From contig OX155961.1 in assembly GCA_944548615.1 (NCBI GenBank), forward strand, positions 25,029,969 through 25,093,968: 64,000 nt of DNA. Reading direction: 5' to 3'. The notes under the pieces were generated by a model that saw nothing but the letters and a program-made list of their open reading frames with translations, had not been told where the DNA came from and searched no databases. Below, one piece after another: positions 13,740 through 25,135 of the stretch (position 1 is the stretch's first letter; every line of letters starts with the position of its first letter). This DNA comes from Micropterix aruncella (taxonomy: Eukaryota > Arthropoda > Insecta > Lepidoptera > Micropterigidae). A program made the translations under genes and the position numbers.

Positions 13740-13833
13740 TTTTTTATCAGGCGCAAGAACAAATAAAGCGGATGATTTTCCGACACGTGAACATGCCACG
13801 TACAACTGACCATTAGAAAAACACTGATTTACA
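13740..13833 (-). pseudogene. Helitron RepHel helicase C-terminal fragment
   Basis: Minus strand reads 'NQCFSNGQLYVACSRVGKSS' then 'ALFVLAPDKK' before a frameshift and stop. 'GQLYVACSRVGKP..LFV.AP' is the conserved C-terminal block of the Pif1-type helicase in Helitron RepHel proteins. Only about 30 residues remain. It would be a source of the enzyme for short Helitrons like 8830-9537, but this copy is dead. The stretch 13836-14580 holds nothing else recognised. Confidence 0.68.
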
Positions 13834-14714
13834 TTTTGTATGGGATTTCTTTTTCTTTTATTTAATTTTTTCATCAATTTTCCAAGTTTTGTTTTTATTC
13901 TGCTATTCGGGACGGAGACAAATACAACAAATCAAAAACCATGAAAATCGCTCCAACCGTTCTCGAGTTATAAGTGTTCGAATAAACCTGACTGTTTTAT
14001 ATATTTATAATAGAGCCTAATTGCTTGTTTTTATGGAAGATATTTGTGAGTTTGAACATGGAGTCATATTTACCAGCATACCTCTGCTTCCAAAAATTCT
14101 TAGCATTTTTTTTCGTAATTAAGATTTTACTTTGCTAGGTTACACATCCAGCAACCAAATGCTTTTGACCTACATTAAAATTTGTCGCTGGAATCTTAAC
14201 CTAAAATAAATCTCAAAGCAAAACATTTCATATAGCATGTATAAAGTGGATAGAACGAGAAGGTAAGATATTCGAGTGTGTAAGCAAACGTTTGAGTAGC
14301 AAACTCAGTGTCTGGCGGGACCCGAAGCTCGAACCGAACTTCATAAGTGCTTTTATGACCGCCTCAAAGAGCCTCTCGGCTTATGTACTCGTACCTGCTC
14401 AGATCGCTCCCCATTTAGCTCCGAATAATACTGAAAAACAAGGCGACATATACCTCCTACGGCAGGCATGACTTTTGCTCGGGAGAAATGCACAAATATG
14501 TAAATAGACAAATTTTAATGCTGCTGTTGGATAGAGAAAAGTTACTGTAATTTCATCTGTAATAAAGTTTAAACCGTGAGTTAATAAATCTCTTTATAAC
14601 ACGCTTTTATTAGGTCGACCTGTATGTAACTATCCATCTTCCAAGGATCGTAGCGTGATGACAATTGGCAGCTGTATGTAGTTCTGATGACAATACAATA
14701 ATATGGTACTGTCG

Positions 14715-14900
14715 AACTGATCTGATGATGGAGTCGGAAGATATGAACTGGAACTTCAAGATGGAACATCGTATCATAGCTGTGTTTGGACTTGTTAGAA
14801 AAGTCTTGAAATGAACTTTGACCACGATTATGTTTCAAGGTCTGATGATGAAGCCGGCAGATAGGAACTGGCATTCCATGATGGAATATCGTATCATAGC
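14715..14900 (+). repeat. Tandem ~58-bp direct repeat
   Basis: Units at about 14721-14780 and 14842-14900 share CTGATGATG, then GA/AGAT, GAACTGG and GATGGAA.ATCGTATCATAG in the same order. Probably a repeat-element 3' region. Confidence 0.6.
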
Positions 14901-15400
14901 CCAAAAGCGTGTTTTTAGTGTTTTTTTTTAAACTATTAATTTATTATGTTGTCTATGACACTATTAGAAACAGATTCTTAGAAAGAAAATTTGCGATAAT
15001 AATGTCGCTTTCGGTATTTGGAGAGAATAATCAATTCGTCGGCCTATTATTCGTCCTCCTATTGCAATTTGACCAACTTTGGGCTGAGCGAAGGGATTTC
15101 GAAGCCTTAGTCAAGCAATTAGGAGGGGATTAACATAAGCTGCTTAGCGGAGGGTGGCAGAGGAGATGGACGAGCAGAAATGGACAACTCTGGGGGCTCG
15201 TGTCAGAACTAATAGTAGCATTTTTTCCACACTAATTACTTACCGCCAGTGTGTTTTATTTTTTATGTCATGGTTGTAATGTGGAATGAAAAATAGATTA
15301 TCCATATTACTGAAAAGTCGACGAATAGAAATAACTTTTATTTTCCCGGCAAAGGGAAAGTATTGTGAACAAGCTAAATTTTTTTCGTGATACGGACGGA
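14901..15400. other. Unrecognised; one 74-codon open frame
   Basis: A plus-strand frame at 14909-15133 ends 'DQLWAERRDFEALVKQLGGD'. I recognise no family and see no splice or promoter support. Confidence 0.35.
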
Positions 15401-16721
15401 TATACAGGGTCTTTCATTAAGCGATTCCTATCTTTAAATTTAAATAAAACAAAGTGTGTGTGAGATATCATTGAAATTTTCTATTTGTTTGAAAGACCTA
15501 TTGATGCCATTATGTGTGGAATATAACATAGTTCAAATGTCCGCCACGGCTTCTCTGGGTGGAGCGTATCCAAAATGTCCAATTTTCCATGACTCTAGCG
15601 CATAAATCAGGCTGAATTTTACCAATGGCATGGGTTATATTGGCTTTGAGTACCGCTGTGGTTTGTGGCTTATCCGCATACACATGCGACTTAAGAAAAC
15701 CCCATAAGAAAAAGTCTAACGGGGTCAAATTGGACGATCTCGGTGGCCAGTTCACAGCACCTCCACGTGAGATGACCATGTCCTCAAATCGCTCGTGCAG
15801 AATATCCAATGTGGCATGAGCTGTGTGGCACGTAGCGCCGTGCTGTTGAAACCAAATGTCGTTGGTGTCCAGATCATCCAATTCAGGCCAACAGAAGTTG
15901 GTAATCATCGACCTATAGCGCTCGCCGTTTACAGTGATGACCTGGCCAACGTCGTTCTCAAAGAAATATGGACTGATGACGCCGCCAGCACAAAATCCAC
16001 AACAAACAGTGACTTTTTCGGGATGCATTGGATGCTCTTGGATCTCATGTTGATTGGTATCGTCCCAAATTTGTCAATTTTGTTTGTCCACGTACCCATT
16101 CATCCAGAAATGGGCCTCATCGCTGAAGATGATTTTTCGATGAAAATTAGGGTCAGTTGCCAACTGCTCCAGAGCCCATTCGCGAACAAACGTCGTTGTC
16201 TATGGTCGTTTACCTTTAGTTCCTGGGTCAGTTGAATTTGTACGGGTACAGGCCTAAGTCACTATGCAAAATTCGCCAAGTTGTGGTCTGCGAAAGGCCG
16301 AGTTCTTGTAAGCGACGCGAAATCGACTGCCTCGGATTCTCCTGCACACTCTCATGGACAGCGGTGATGTTTTCGGCAGATCTTTCGTTTTGTCGGCGTA
16401 CGAGTGTTGGTCGATCGTTTACTGAACCAGTGGACTTAAATTTATCCACCACATTGCTCACCACATTGCGAATAGTCATCTCGGTAGGACGATTATGGCG
16501 ACCGAAAAATGGGTAAAGCGCACGGTACGTTGCCCGAACAGAACACCCACTTTGATAAAACAATTTTATTACTTGCACGTGTTGTTGAATACTATATCCG
16601 TCCATGGTGATTTGGCAAAACAGACTGAATAAATGACAACTAATTTGACAGATGTAGCTTCAACAAGATGGCCGCTATCAACTGTCAAAGTTCGGAAGTC
16701 CCTCTTGGAAGACCCTTTATA
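15401..16721 (-). mobile_element. Tc1/mariner-like element, full length but inactive
   Basis: A 1.32-kb element bounded by imperfect terminal inverted repeats TATACAGGGTCTTTCATTAA (left) and TATAAAGGGTCTTCCAAGAGG-like (right, read inward; positions 16701-16721), with TA at each end as expected for the superfamily's TA target duplication. It encloses one broken transposase gene on the minus strand (see 15510-16605). Confidence 0.82.
15510..16605 (-). pseudogene. Transposase of the Tc1/mariner-like element (degenerate)
   Basis: Cut-and-paste transposase relic. The N-terminal helix-turn-helix region 'MDGYSIQQHVQVIKLFYQSG' and the second HTH '...LGLSQTTTWRILHSDLG' (16228-16605) are joined by two single-base deletions (near 16228 and 16180) to the catalytic part. 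The first catalytic block 'IIFSDEAHFWMNGY' keeps its Asp, followed by an in-frame TGA after 'DKQN' near 16075. The second reads 'WFQQHGATCHTAH' where 'QQDGATCHTAH' is expected, and the third 'RSSNLTPLDFFLWG' where 'CDLTPLDFF' is expected, so catalytic Asp 2 is His and Asp 3 is Asn. The C terminus 'RSRGGHLNYVIFHT' is intact. Expected residues are from family knowledge. Confidence 0.85.
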
Positions 16722-16814
16722 TGTTGGACCCCCGTTCCCCCTCAAGACGATTTAGACCATTTTCAGAATGAAGTATGTCTGTGTGGGAACAATCTACGCA
16801 TATTGGTGAGGGCG

Positions 16815-17073
16815 CTCACAGGGCATGTGGCCTGAACAAACACATGTAGGACCTAAAGCTCCGGGACACGAAAATCTACAGGTTCTGACAAGGGCAGAGG
16901 AAACTCTCCTGCACCTCATGTGCGAGTGTGGCCCGCTGATGTGTATAAGATACACCCACTTGGGTGGTCACTACCTCCAACCTGAGAAGACCAGTCGGGT
17001 TGCGCAGTCAAGCAGTCGGATTCGACCGCAACGCGACTGCTTCTTCTGCTATTATTGCGCAAACGGGGCGTAG
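16815..17073 (+). pseudogene. LINE C-terminal (post-RNase H) fragment
   Basis: Reads 'ALTGHV' then, after a frame change, 'EETLLHLMCECGPLMCIRYT' and 'HLGGHYLQPEK', ending at a stop by 17073. This matches the C-terminal region after RNase H in Jockey/R1-type insect LINEs ('LTGH...C..C...ET..H.L.ECP.L...R...LG'). Frameshifted and 5'-truncated. The flanks 16722-16814 and 17074-17529 show nothing else clear; 17281-17529 is GC-richer but unrecognised. Confidence 0.6.
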
Positions 17074-17529
17074 AAAACGGCGTAGTACGTGGAATTACTA
17101 TTAAAGTAGTAGTAGTTACTATAAAAAGCGCTTTTATAGTAATTTTAATAAAAAGAGAACTTTATTTTTTTAAATTTTAATATTTATCAACACTTGCTTA
17201 TTCACTCACTCCAAAGATGCCGATTAATTAAAACTCATCCCCTGTACAGTGTTGCGTAACACTGTTCATTACTATACGAAGTGGCGCGCAGTCGGGGGCG
17301 ACTGCTTGAAGCGGTCCGTCTACGGCGGGTTGGGCAGCACGGCGAAACTCGACCGCACGCCGACCGCATTTTTTGGTGGCGACCGCAAGAGAACTGCTCG
17401 AGCTGTACGTATATGGCGAACGTGAGTTTTGTATTGAAACTGCAGATCTCCCAAACGCTACAGCGTGAAGCTGTCGTCCACGACCGCTCCAAGCTCCCCG
17501 TCTATGGGCACCTTAAGGGTTTACAATAG

Positions 17530-18240
17530 GGCGGTGTCGACTACAATGGGTGAACCCATTACCCCAGTCTGATATAACGATATATAATCATTCTTTCAGC
17601 AGTGGGATAAGCGTAGAAGCCTTAGAGACAAGACAATCTACTGTCTAGCTCGCCAGCAGCCCTTTAGAGACCGACGCCATACGGCAAGGCGCCGGGAAAG
17701 GTACCCAGCGGGCAGCCTTGCCCCCTAACTACCAGTTTTGGTAAGATATCTCCATCTGGAATCGTTCAGGATACCTCCGTCCTCCCTACCGGTTACGGGT
17801 TCAAAGTCGTTTACGCGACCTCTACCTGTTGTCTTAAAGCGGTAATTCAATTAGAATTTTTTGCGGACCTTGGCGTTCTTTGCCCGTAGTGCCACACGGG
17901 ACCAAGTAGCCCAAGATCATTTCAAGAGTGGCATGACGACAGGTCAACATCCACCCCCGCTGCTTAGGAGACAGTGTATTTCGATAGTCTCCAGATTCCT
18001 TCAGCAATTAGTCAGAATGCACAACCGATTGGTTTCGCCGAACTGTTCGCACACCATCCAGAGGCGCCGGGGTGCAATCCCGCCGGGAGAAACCGATCCA
18101 CCAGCTTTGAGGCCTGAGACTTGAGAGTCTTACCCGGGGTAGCCTTCCATACGCTTCTGAATAGGAGCTGAATCGTGAATTGAGCCTATCCGAGAACAAA
18201 GTGGATCTTGTGGCCCAAGCTGCACGAAACCGTTTACCAC
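17530..18240 (-). repeat. Diverged family A retroposon copy
   Basis: Landmarks in antisense order: 'ACCCATTACCCC', 'CTGTCTAGC', 'ACCCAGCGGGC', 'CAACCACCCCCGCTCT'-like 'ATCCACCCCCGCTGCT' (~17951), 'GTCAGAATGCACAACCGATTGG' region (18011) and 'TCCAGAGGCGCC' (18057). About full length, strongly diverged. Confidence 0.55.
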
Positions 18241-18249
18241 CCCTTAAGT

Positions 18250-20160
18250 GTTTACAGTATTAAATAACTCACTGAAGTCCACGTCGTTATTTTCCCAGAT
18301 ATTCAAAACAATATCAACACTGTGATCGTTTCATTTTTTCGCCCCTTTCTCTTTCGATAATAAGCCGGCCGGTTTATTCGCCGTTTGTATATTTGCCAGT
18401 GTGTATTTGTTGTTTGTCTACAAAAAGAATCCTTTGTGTGCGAAGTTGATTGAAAATGAACGATAGAAAAACTTTTTGTTTGTTGTACGTTATTCAGTCG
18501 CGGGCGCGCGCGTTATAAATACATGAACCCCTGTTTGGGCGTCATTATGCTCGTACATTCTTTGGTTGATTATGCCGATTGTTTGCTCGACGGGGGCGCG
18601 GGAAATTTGCTTCCTCAGGACGTAACAAATTCCGGATAGCTGGCGCGATGGCGCTCACGAATACAAACAGGGTTATTGATAACTCGATAAATATATGGAT
18701 TCCTTGGGGCGACTTGCTATAACGTCGGTTTAGAAAGATAATCGTGGTTAACAGCACTAACCATGGTTAAATCTTAAACTCGTTTATACCACACGCTGTT
18801 AAGCTAACGCTGGTTAATTTTCATAACCGAGCCGTAATCCCCGGTTAGCGTTCGTTAATCGGCCCTTTGCAAGAACTGTCAAATGTTAAGGTTAGTCTGT
18901 GGGTGCTTTGCTTTCGACCTTATTATCGTTTTGGCTATTGTTTAAAATTATTATTGATGTGACTGTTATTGTTGACTAATACTATCCGCTGTTCGATCCA
19001 GAGTTATTCACGAGATAAAAAGTTGCTCCATGGTTATTCAAAAGAAAACCAAAATTATCGGTATTATAAACAAAATCCATAACAAATTTATGGTAAGAAC
19101 TCGCAGCCAAAGATTAACGCAACAAAACAATAAAAACACGAAAAACACAAAAAAATACGATTTAGACATATGCAACAATGCTGTGATTAATTGGGAGACG
19201 GCACGATGGTGTTCCAACGTTCAAAAAAGCGCTTTTAAGGCATCTGATGCAACCAATTTGACTGGCTGTTAAATTGTTAATCGCGGTTATATAAAGGCTA
19301 TTAGCAGATGTTATCGGGCTGGTTCGCACAAGTTAATGAATTAGCGAGTGAGTGAGCGGGCAGGCCTATACGTTAGAGCGGAATATAAAATGAACAGTTG
19401 TCACATTACCAGCATAAAACTACCAATCGCATACAAAGCGGCAAAATCTAAGGCCGGAAGAAATGTTTTCAAACTGATAAATTTGGTTCTATGTTCGTCG
19501 AGTAGTTTTTGTTCGGGAAAAGATACGATCGTTCATTTTACGTTCAGCTCTAACGCACTGCTCTGCCTCGTTCGCGTGTACTATTCTTCGATATTAGTTC
19601 AAGAAGAAACGCAATCGAGCCCAATATACCGGATCTAACATGATTTGGGGTGGATCAGTCTCGTTGTGGGGTAGTTCAGTGTTACCAGTTGTCAGCAAAA
19701 AAGTAACACCGTCGCTGCGTCGATCTGATCCTGATGTCATACCCGAGTAAAAATATTTCTCAATGTTCATGACAATATTTTTATTTTAACTAAAGATGTA
19801 TACGGGAAACATACTGAAATTGGCTCAATTTAGGATAGATTTTAGAGAAAAACGTCAATTTTACGATTAAAAAAAATATACTACAATATGTATATACGTC
19901 ATGTATTAATGTTTATATGTATGTAAAATAGTAATAAAATTTTATATTTTTATATGGCAATATTAAAGCAGGCGAAAAAACAGAAAGCCAAAAATTAAAA
20001 TTGAATATAGACAAAAATTATATAATAAAATTACAAACGCTGCACATAAGAGCGTTCGGTATCCTCAGGATATGTTTTTGCTCGGTTGCTTACCTTGAAC
20101 GCTGAGAAATATTTAATGCCTTTCTACCCTACAAGCAATATTCTTTGCGAAACGCCCAAT
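18250..20160. other. No confident feature
   Basis: The stretch 18735-18880 is rich in TTAACC/GGTTAA motifs and could be one end of a DNA transposon, but I could not match a second end. Short open frames at 19030-19272 and 19348-19638 have no family signature. Confidence 0.4.
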
Positions 20161-20166
20161 TAGAAG

Positions 20167-20216
20167 CAGTTTACGGACACATATAGATTCCAAGATCTAT
20201 ATGTGTTCGTAAACTG
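20167..20216. repeat. 22-bp-stem hairpin
   Basis: Arms 20167-20188 and 20195-20216 are complementary at 21 of 22 positions around a 6-nt loop (TCCAAG). Confidence 0.85.
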
Positions 20217-20306
20217 TGATCTATATAACGATTTACTGATGCTCTCAAATTTTAAAAACAATTGCTATAGCTAAAATAGCCAACTCTATTTTCTATTTGG
20301 TAACAG

Positions 20307-20622
20307 CATCGGTATCGGGTAGCCGATTGGTCGTTTCAAGAGCAGTCGCAGTAAGGTGAACAACTACCCCCACTCTATAGGAGACAGTACTGTTTCCTGA
20401 CTCCCCCGGCTGTCGGTCAGATTGCAAAATCGATTGGCTGACGCCGCACGGTGCGCAAACAGTCCAGGAGCGCTCAATAATTGACTCATAAGGGAAAGTC
20501 GCCCGCAGGCCCTAGTACCTACTACCCTGGCTCGGATGGGTGTTGACCCGTGATTTTGACCGGCCCTGAACACATGGGTCTTCGTGGCCAAACTGCAACA
20601 AGGCCAATTATCTCCCATCAAA
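20307..20622 (-). repeat. Family A retroposon, 5' half
   Basis: Antisense copy from 'TCGGGTAGCCGATTGGTCG' (20316) to 'GGCCAATTATCTCCCA' (20622). It covers the 5' half of the family and lacks the 3' half, unlike the 5'-truncated copy at 51353. Confidence 0.75.
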
Positions 20623-20884
20623 TCTAAACATATCAAAGTTGTTGCGCAAATATAAAAGTGTCTTTGTCAATTCCATCGCGTCCCTATATATAGGAAGTAT
20701 TTTACGCATAAAACGCCATCGTAAAATGGCGGAAATACAACAAATGAAAAGTTCCACATTGTTACACGAGACCGGATGAGATTTATCTCCCCTTGTCATT
20801 CGCGATTCTTCTGTTTTTTTTACGACCAGTATAAAAAATCTCTCTTTTTCAGAATTATTTAGTCTTTTACTTGATGATATTTGG

Positions 20885-21065
20885 GATGTACGCATGGCTT
20901 CCAACTAGGGAACAGCACAGACGCAAAATTTCGTACATGCATTTAATTACGACAGTCCATTCTAAGTTTCACTAACACAGGACTGAGGCAGCTAGGGTTG
21001 GCTTCCAACGAGGGAACTCCTCAACGGTCAACAGCACAGACACTGAATTTGTCTTGGTCAACAGC
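20885..21065 (-). repeat. Unclassified repeat with internally duplicated motif (copy 2)
   Basis: Reverse relative of 2345-2560, with the 'GGAAGCC...TGTGCTGTTGACCG' block duplicated inside. No coding capacity. Confidence 0.5.
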
Positions 21066-21179
21066 ACATTAATGCACTTATAAAAAATAAAAAAGTGTTT
21101 TTTTTTATTTCTGTATTATATTCAATCAGATCAGCGATTTTTAAACATTTTATCCTCATTTTCCTAATTTAGTAATGGC

Positions 21180-21450
21180 GGTAACCGATATACAAATACT
21201 ACGAATATGACTATACAATACACAAGTATGATGATACGATACAAAAATATGACGATACGAACATAAATTTTGACAAATATTACGATACGATAGACAAATA
21301 CGATGATACGATACAAAAATATGACTATACGAACCCAAATGATATAAAAGATTTTGGTGTTATTAATGATACGATACTCAAATATGGTGATATGAAAATA
21401 CATTTAGACAAATCTGACGATACGATATACAAATATGACAATACGATCAC
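21180..21450. repeat. Degenerate ATACGA minisatellite
   Basis: Roughly a dozen degenerate units of the type ATACGATACAAAAATATGACG, about 20 bp each. Confidence 0.75.
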
Positions 21451-21454
21451 GTTC

Positions 21455-21610
21455 AAGGAACACAACGCTAATTTATCTAAGTCCGTCCGGGTTATGCATA
21501 CATTATATCATTCAATTGTGAGAAGTAGATTGGAAACAAATGAAGTTATATGGAATCCACATGAGTATCACCATGCTGGAATAAAATCAAAAATGTTTTT
21601 TTACGGTTTG
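21455..21610 (+). pseudogene. LINE RT C-terminal fragment
   Basis: Reads 'TFKEHNANLSKSVRVMHTLY' and 'HSIVRSRLETNEVIWNPHEY', the post-RT region of Jockey/CR1-type LINEs ('LTF..HI......L..LY.SLVRS.LEY...VWNP'). It follows the minisatellite directly and has no RT core. Confidence 0.7.
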
Positions 21611-21852
21611 TATATTTCAAGAAATACGGTTAATATCCCTACTTTTACCGTACTTATTTTTAACTAGGCATGGTGTGCCATAATTCCCTTAAATTGCGTA
21701 GAGAAATGCTCACCATGGCCTATGTTTTTATTTATTGTTTTATTTGTTTATTCGCTTATAACCAATCAACATTACAGTAAAACCAAGGCATTGAAAAGTA
21801 AAATTGATAAAGATATTACCGTAATTATACAAATAGAATGACACTTATAATA

Positions 21853-22500
21853 CTAGCTATTAAATAAGAATAAATAATTATTAGCCTGCAATTTAATAGA
21901 GTGAGGATTGATGGTAAAAATTTCAAAATCTGGTGCTATCGAGTGAATTTCATTTAAGCGGCGCAAAGCACGCGCTAACAAGTTCCCCTTCGTAAGGTTA
22001 GTGCGCGAGAACGGCTCCGCGAAATGATGGTGCGATAGAGCACGAAGATAATTATTTGGTACGAAAGATCCACCTTGGCTAGGGTTATCTAGTAAGCTAG
22101 GGTTATCAGTTTTACCACGAATTAAATTCAAAACATAGGACATTGTCAACATTTCTCTTCTGAGACAGCGAGTTATAGCCAACTTTGCCTGTGATAAATG
22201 CAGTCGGATACAAAAATGGATAATATCCGTACTGCTTGAATTACAAAAATCTCAAAAATCACTTCTGTACCTTTGCTTTCATAAGGGTATATGTATCTTC
22301 GTGCGGATTCCAAAGAGCTGCATTTCTTTCCATGCGACTTCTAACAATCGAGTTGTACAACGTGCATATAACCCGAATATTATTGAAGTACTTGGATTGC
22401 TGTATCACAAACATTAGAAGCTTGAAAAAAGCTGTAGATCGTTGCCTAATGTGTTCCAGTTTAAATGGGGGTCGAAAAAACTCCCAAGTCCTTAACTTCA
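21853..22500 (-). pseudogene. Jockey/CR1-like LINE C-terminal fragment
   Basis: On the minus strand, 'IRVICTLYNSIVRSRMERNA', 'ALWNPHED' (about 22378-22260), then 'RREMLTMSYVLNLIRGKTDN', 'FVPNNYLRALSHHHFAEPFS', 'RTNLTKGNLLARALRRLNEI'. This is the terminal region of the same LINE type as 21455-21610, with frame changes between blocks. Its A-rich tail appears complemented at about 21725-21760. It faces the plus-strand tail at 22505-22980. Confidence 0.72.
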
Positions 22501-22504
22501 GTCA

Positions 22505-22980
22505 CTCTGGGAAGCACACAAAGCTGGTCCGAGGCAAAGTTGATAACCCTAGCATGCTAGCGAAGGTTTGTCTCTTTGTTTCTGTCGTCTGTCTGTATTC
22601 GAACTCGGTCACATACTCTATTTGCGGAGCCGTCCTCGCAAACCAACTTAAGTCGATGGAGTCTTCTTACGCGTGCCTTGCGACACATTAATGCGCTATG
22701 TTCGACAGCGTCAGACCTGGATATTTTTACAGTGAGCCCACATCTCTTCAAGATTTGCACTACATATTTATACTAGAATATGTACCTGCAATAGCCTACC
22801 AGTTTACTCTAGAATAAGATCGATTGTTTTTTTTTGTTTGTTTTATGTATTCTGTTACTTTTACTCTTTTTAAAGCTTCAACTTGCATATTCAATGCCTT
22901 TTATATTTATGTATATTACATCTCAACAAATTGATATGTTATGTTGATTTGTTAAATAACTAAATAAATAAATAAATCCG
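22505..22980 (+). pseudogene. LINE C-terminal fragment with (TAAA)n tail
   Basis: Reads 'LVRGKVDNPSMLAKVC', then in another frame 'RTRSHTLFAEPSSQTNLSRW', 'SLLTRALRHINALCSTASDL'. This is the same C-terminal block as 21853-22500 but on the plus strand. It ends in (TAAA)n around 22960-22978. The two tails form a back-to-back pair and represent separate 5'-truncated insertions. Confidence 0.72.
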
Positions 22981-23308
22981 ATACAAAATTGTGAATAATG
23001 AAGAGATCACAACAACAATTCGCAATGCCATGGCGCATAGAATCAGACATACATAGATGTTCGAATTCAGGGCAGAATTTATAGTAATTATTAAGGAAAA
23101 TAGTGGAGTGGAGTACTATATTCCATTTAGGAACTAATCATATATCCATATCGAGAAACAAATGCCAATACCAGACAAAGCCGTGGAAATTAAAAACCAG
23201 TGGGTCATCTCGCTTTATAATTTATTTCTGTGTAAGTAACCGATTATGCTACTGCTTCTTCAAGATCGACAATGCAGGTGTGAGCCAATTTCATTCTTAA
23301 TATACCTA

Positions 23309-23966
23309 TTTGCCTTCAAGGGCGGTCCTAGCCTTACATTTGGGGGGGGGGGGGTCGCCGTTATGAGCCTAAAGTTTTTTGATCGGACCAATACCAAGTC
23401 CTAACCTAAAAACAGATTGATCAATATTGAATTACTTATCTTACCTTACTTACTTATCTTAACTTACTTGAATTACTTGGTTTTTAATCCTTCAGGTTAA
23501 AATTAATTGAAACATTAAATAGTAAACCAATTGTTTAATATGTAAAGTAAAGACGAAAATTACAATACAAACTCTAATTTGATCTTTGAACCCTTTGAAA
23601 ATCTTGTAATCACAGCATCCACATCAACATCAATGTCCCTGTGAATGTTCAGGAGAACTAGACTGACAAGGCGTTCTTCTCCCATGGATGCTCGGAGCCA
23701 ACTTTCAACGCGACGCAGAGTTGAAAAGCTCCGTTCTTCAGTGGCACGTTCTCGGAAGGTCTGGAGTCTACTAAAATACCGGTGATGGTGAATCACACAC
23801 AGGTGACACGTCGTGACACGTTCGTTGCTTAATTTATTTATGGAAACAAGTGTATTTGCATAAGGAGCTTATTATAAGCCAGATATTTAAGATTTTGGGG
23901 GGGGGGGGGGTCATGACCACCTTGACCCCCCCTCCCCGCCCCATTGGGACCTCCCTTGTTTGCCTT
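23309..23966 (-). mobile_element. hAT transposon with 8-bp TSD TTTGCCTT
   Basis: The element 23317-23958 has termini CAAGGGCGGTCC ... GGACCTCCCTTG (inverted repeats with one mismatch) and perfect 8-bp duplications TTTGCCTT at 23309-23316 and 23959-23966, the diagnostic hAT length. G-runs sit just inside both ends. It retains only the transposase C terminus (23560-23796). Confidence 0.9.
23560..23796 (-). pseudogene. hAT transposase dimerisation domain fragment
   Basis: Minus-strand frame of 78 codons: 'QTFRERATEERSFSTLRRVE', 'SWLRASMGEERLVSLVLLNI', 'HRDIDVDVDAVITRF'. The 'ERSFS.LRR...WLR..M..ERL..L.LL.IH' pattern is the C-terminal hAT dimerisation domain. The catalytic core and BED finger are missing, so the surrounding 642-bp element is an internally deleted derivative. 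Open over the whole domain, so relatively young. Confidence 0.85.
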
Positions 23967-24081
23967 ACGATTTTTTCTATTGAGTGTTTCCCATAAACCA
24001 GGTTCTCTTTATCTCCACTGTCGACTATACTGCATGTTGACAAGTGCAACGCAAAATGACAAAAGCACCAGATATTAAATG

Positions 24082-24713
24082 CTCTAGATCAGGACTTCCC
24101 AACTGGTGGGGCGTGCCCCCCCCCCTCCCCCCCCCCCCCCCCCCCCCGGGGGGCGTAGAGAGATCTTAAGGGGGGCACGAAGTGTTCGGATATTTTAATC
24201 TAATTATCATTGTTTATTATTTAAAACACACAGATTTAGTCGCGCCACCTAGCTCCAATGGTCAATGTTCTACAATTACCAGAAGATGTCCAAGAAGAAT
24301 TTCTGGAAATGAAGGCAGATTCGACAATGAAATATGACTTTCACCTCTTGACTTTGTAGAAATTTTGAATAAAAACGCTTTCTTCTTAATGTGAATACTT
24401 CTGCCATTTTCTTCGACTTACTTATGTGAAACCGGATTTTCAGCATTAGTCCAAATTAAGACTAAGCAGCGAAATCGTCTTGCAGTCGATAATGATTTGA
24501 TGATAGCTCTGTAAATAACAGAACCTGATATCGACAAACTGGTTCAAAAAATGCAGGCGTTCAAAAATAAATAATAAATCGTGTCAAAAAAATATCGTAA
24601 AAATAATTTGTGTTTTTTATTGAAGCAATGAAGAAAAATATAGGGGGGCATGATTATTTTTTTATATTCTGGGGGGCACCATGCAAAAACGGTTGGGAAA
24701 CCCTGCTCTAGAT
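24082..24713 (+). mobile_element. hAT transposon with 8-bp TSD CTCTAGAT
   Basis: The element 24090-24705 has termini CAGGACTTCCCAAC and, read inward, CAGGGTTTCCCAAC, with perfect 8-bp duplications CTCTAGAT at 24082-24089 and 24706-24713. C/G runs lie near the left end. Inside, about 24260-24570, is a broken transposase C terminus: 'LPEDVQEEFLEMKADSTMKY', '[20 protein letters not shown]', 'DLMIAL', a stop, 'ITEPDIDKLVQKMQAFKNK', resembling ZBED5/SPIN-like hAT proteins. Internally deleted and frameshifted. It is a different hAT family from the element 124 bp to the left. Confidence 0.9.
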
Positions 24714-25135
24714 GAATAACTTAACATTCATATTCAAAAATTGTGCAGCTGTACAAACAACAAATAGTTGAAAGTTGATTCTTTCTTTTTATTAAACAAC
24801 TAAGTAATGAAATTGTATATTTAGTATATTAATTGTGATTGTCTGATTACCTTTTTCAAAATATTTATTTGGTATTATTAATTACTACCAAGGTTCTAAT
24901 ATGTAACTTAAACTACTAAGCAACCTAAATAATGATTTACCCAGGCCAGCTAATTGAAATAATATATAATATAAATACGATAACGTCGAAAAGTAAAAAC
25001 TCTGTTAGGCTAAATTAGCATAAATATGTAAAAGCATTAGCTTAACTTCGAAAATAAATAAATTATATTAGACTAAATTATCATTAGTATAACTATGTAG
25101 AAGTAAGTGCATGTATTTAGCGTAAATCAAGATAG
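24714..25135. other. AT-rich interval, nothing recognised
   Basis: No coding or repeat signature. Confidence 0.5.

Noticed and set aside
14720..14900. CTGATGA boxes as possible hammerhead ribozymes
   Set aside because: No GAAA box with pairing stem II/III at the right distance.
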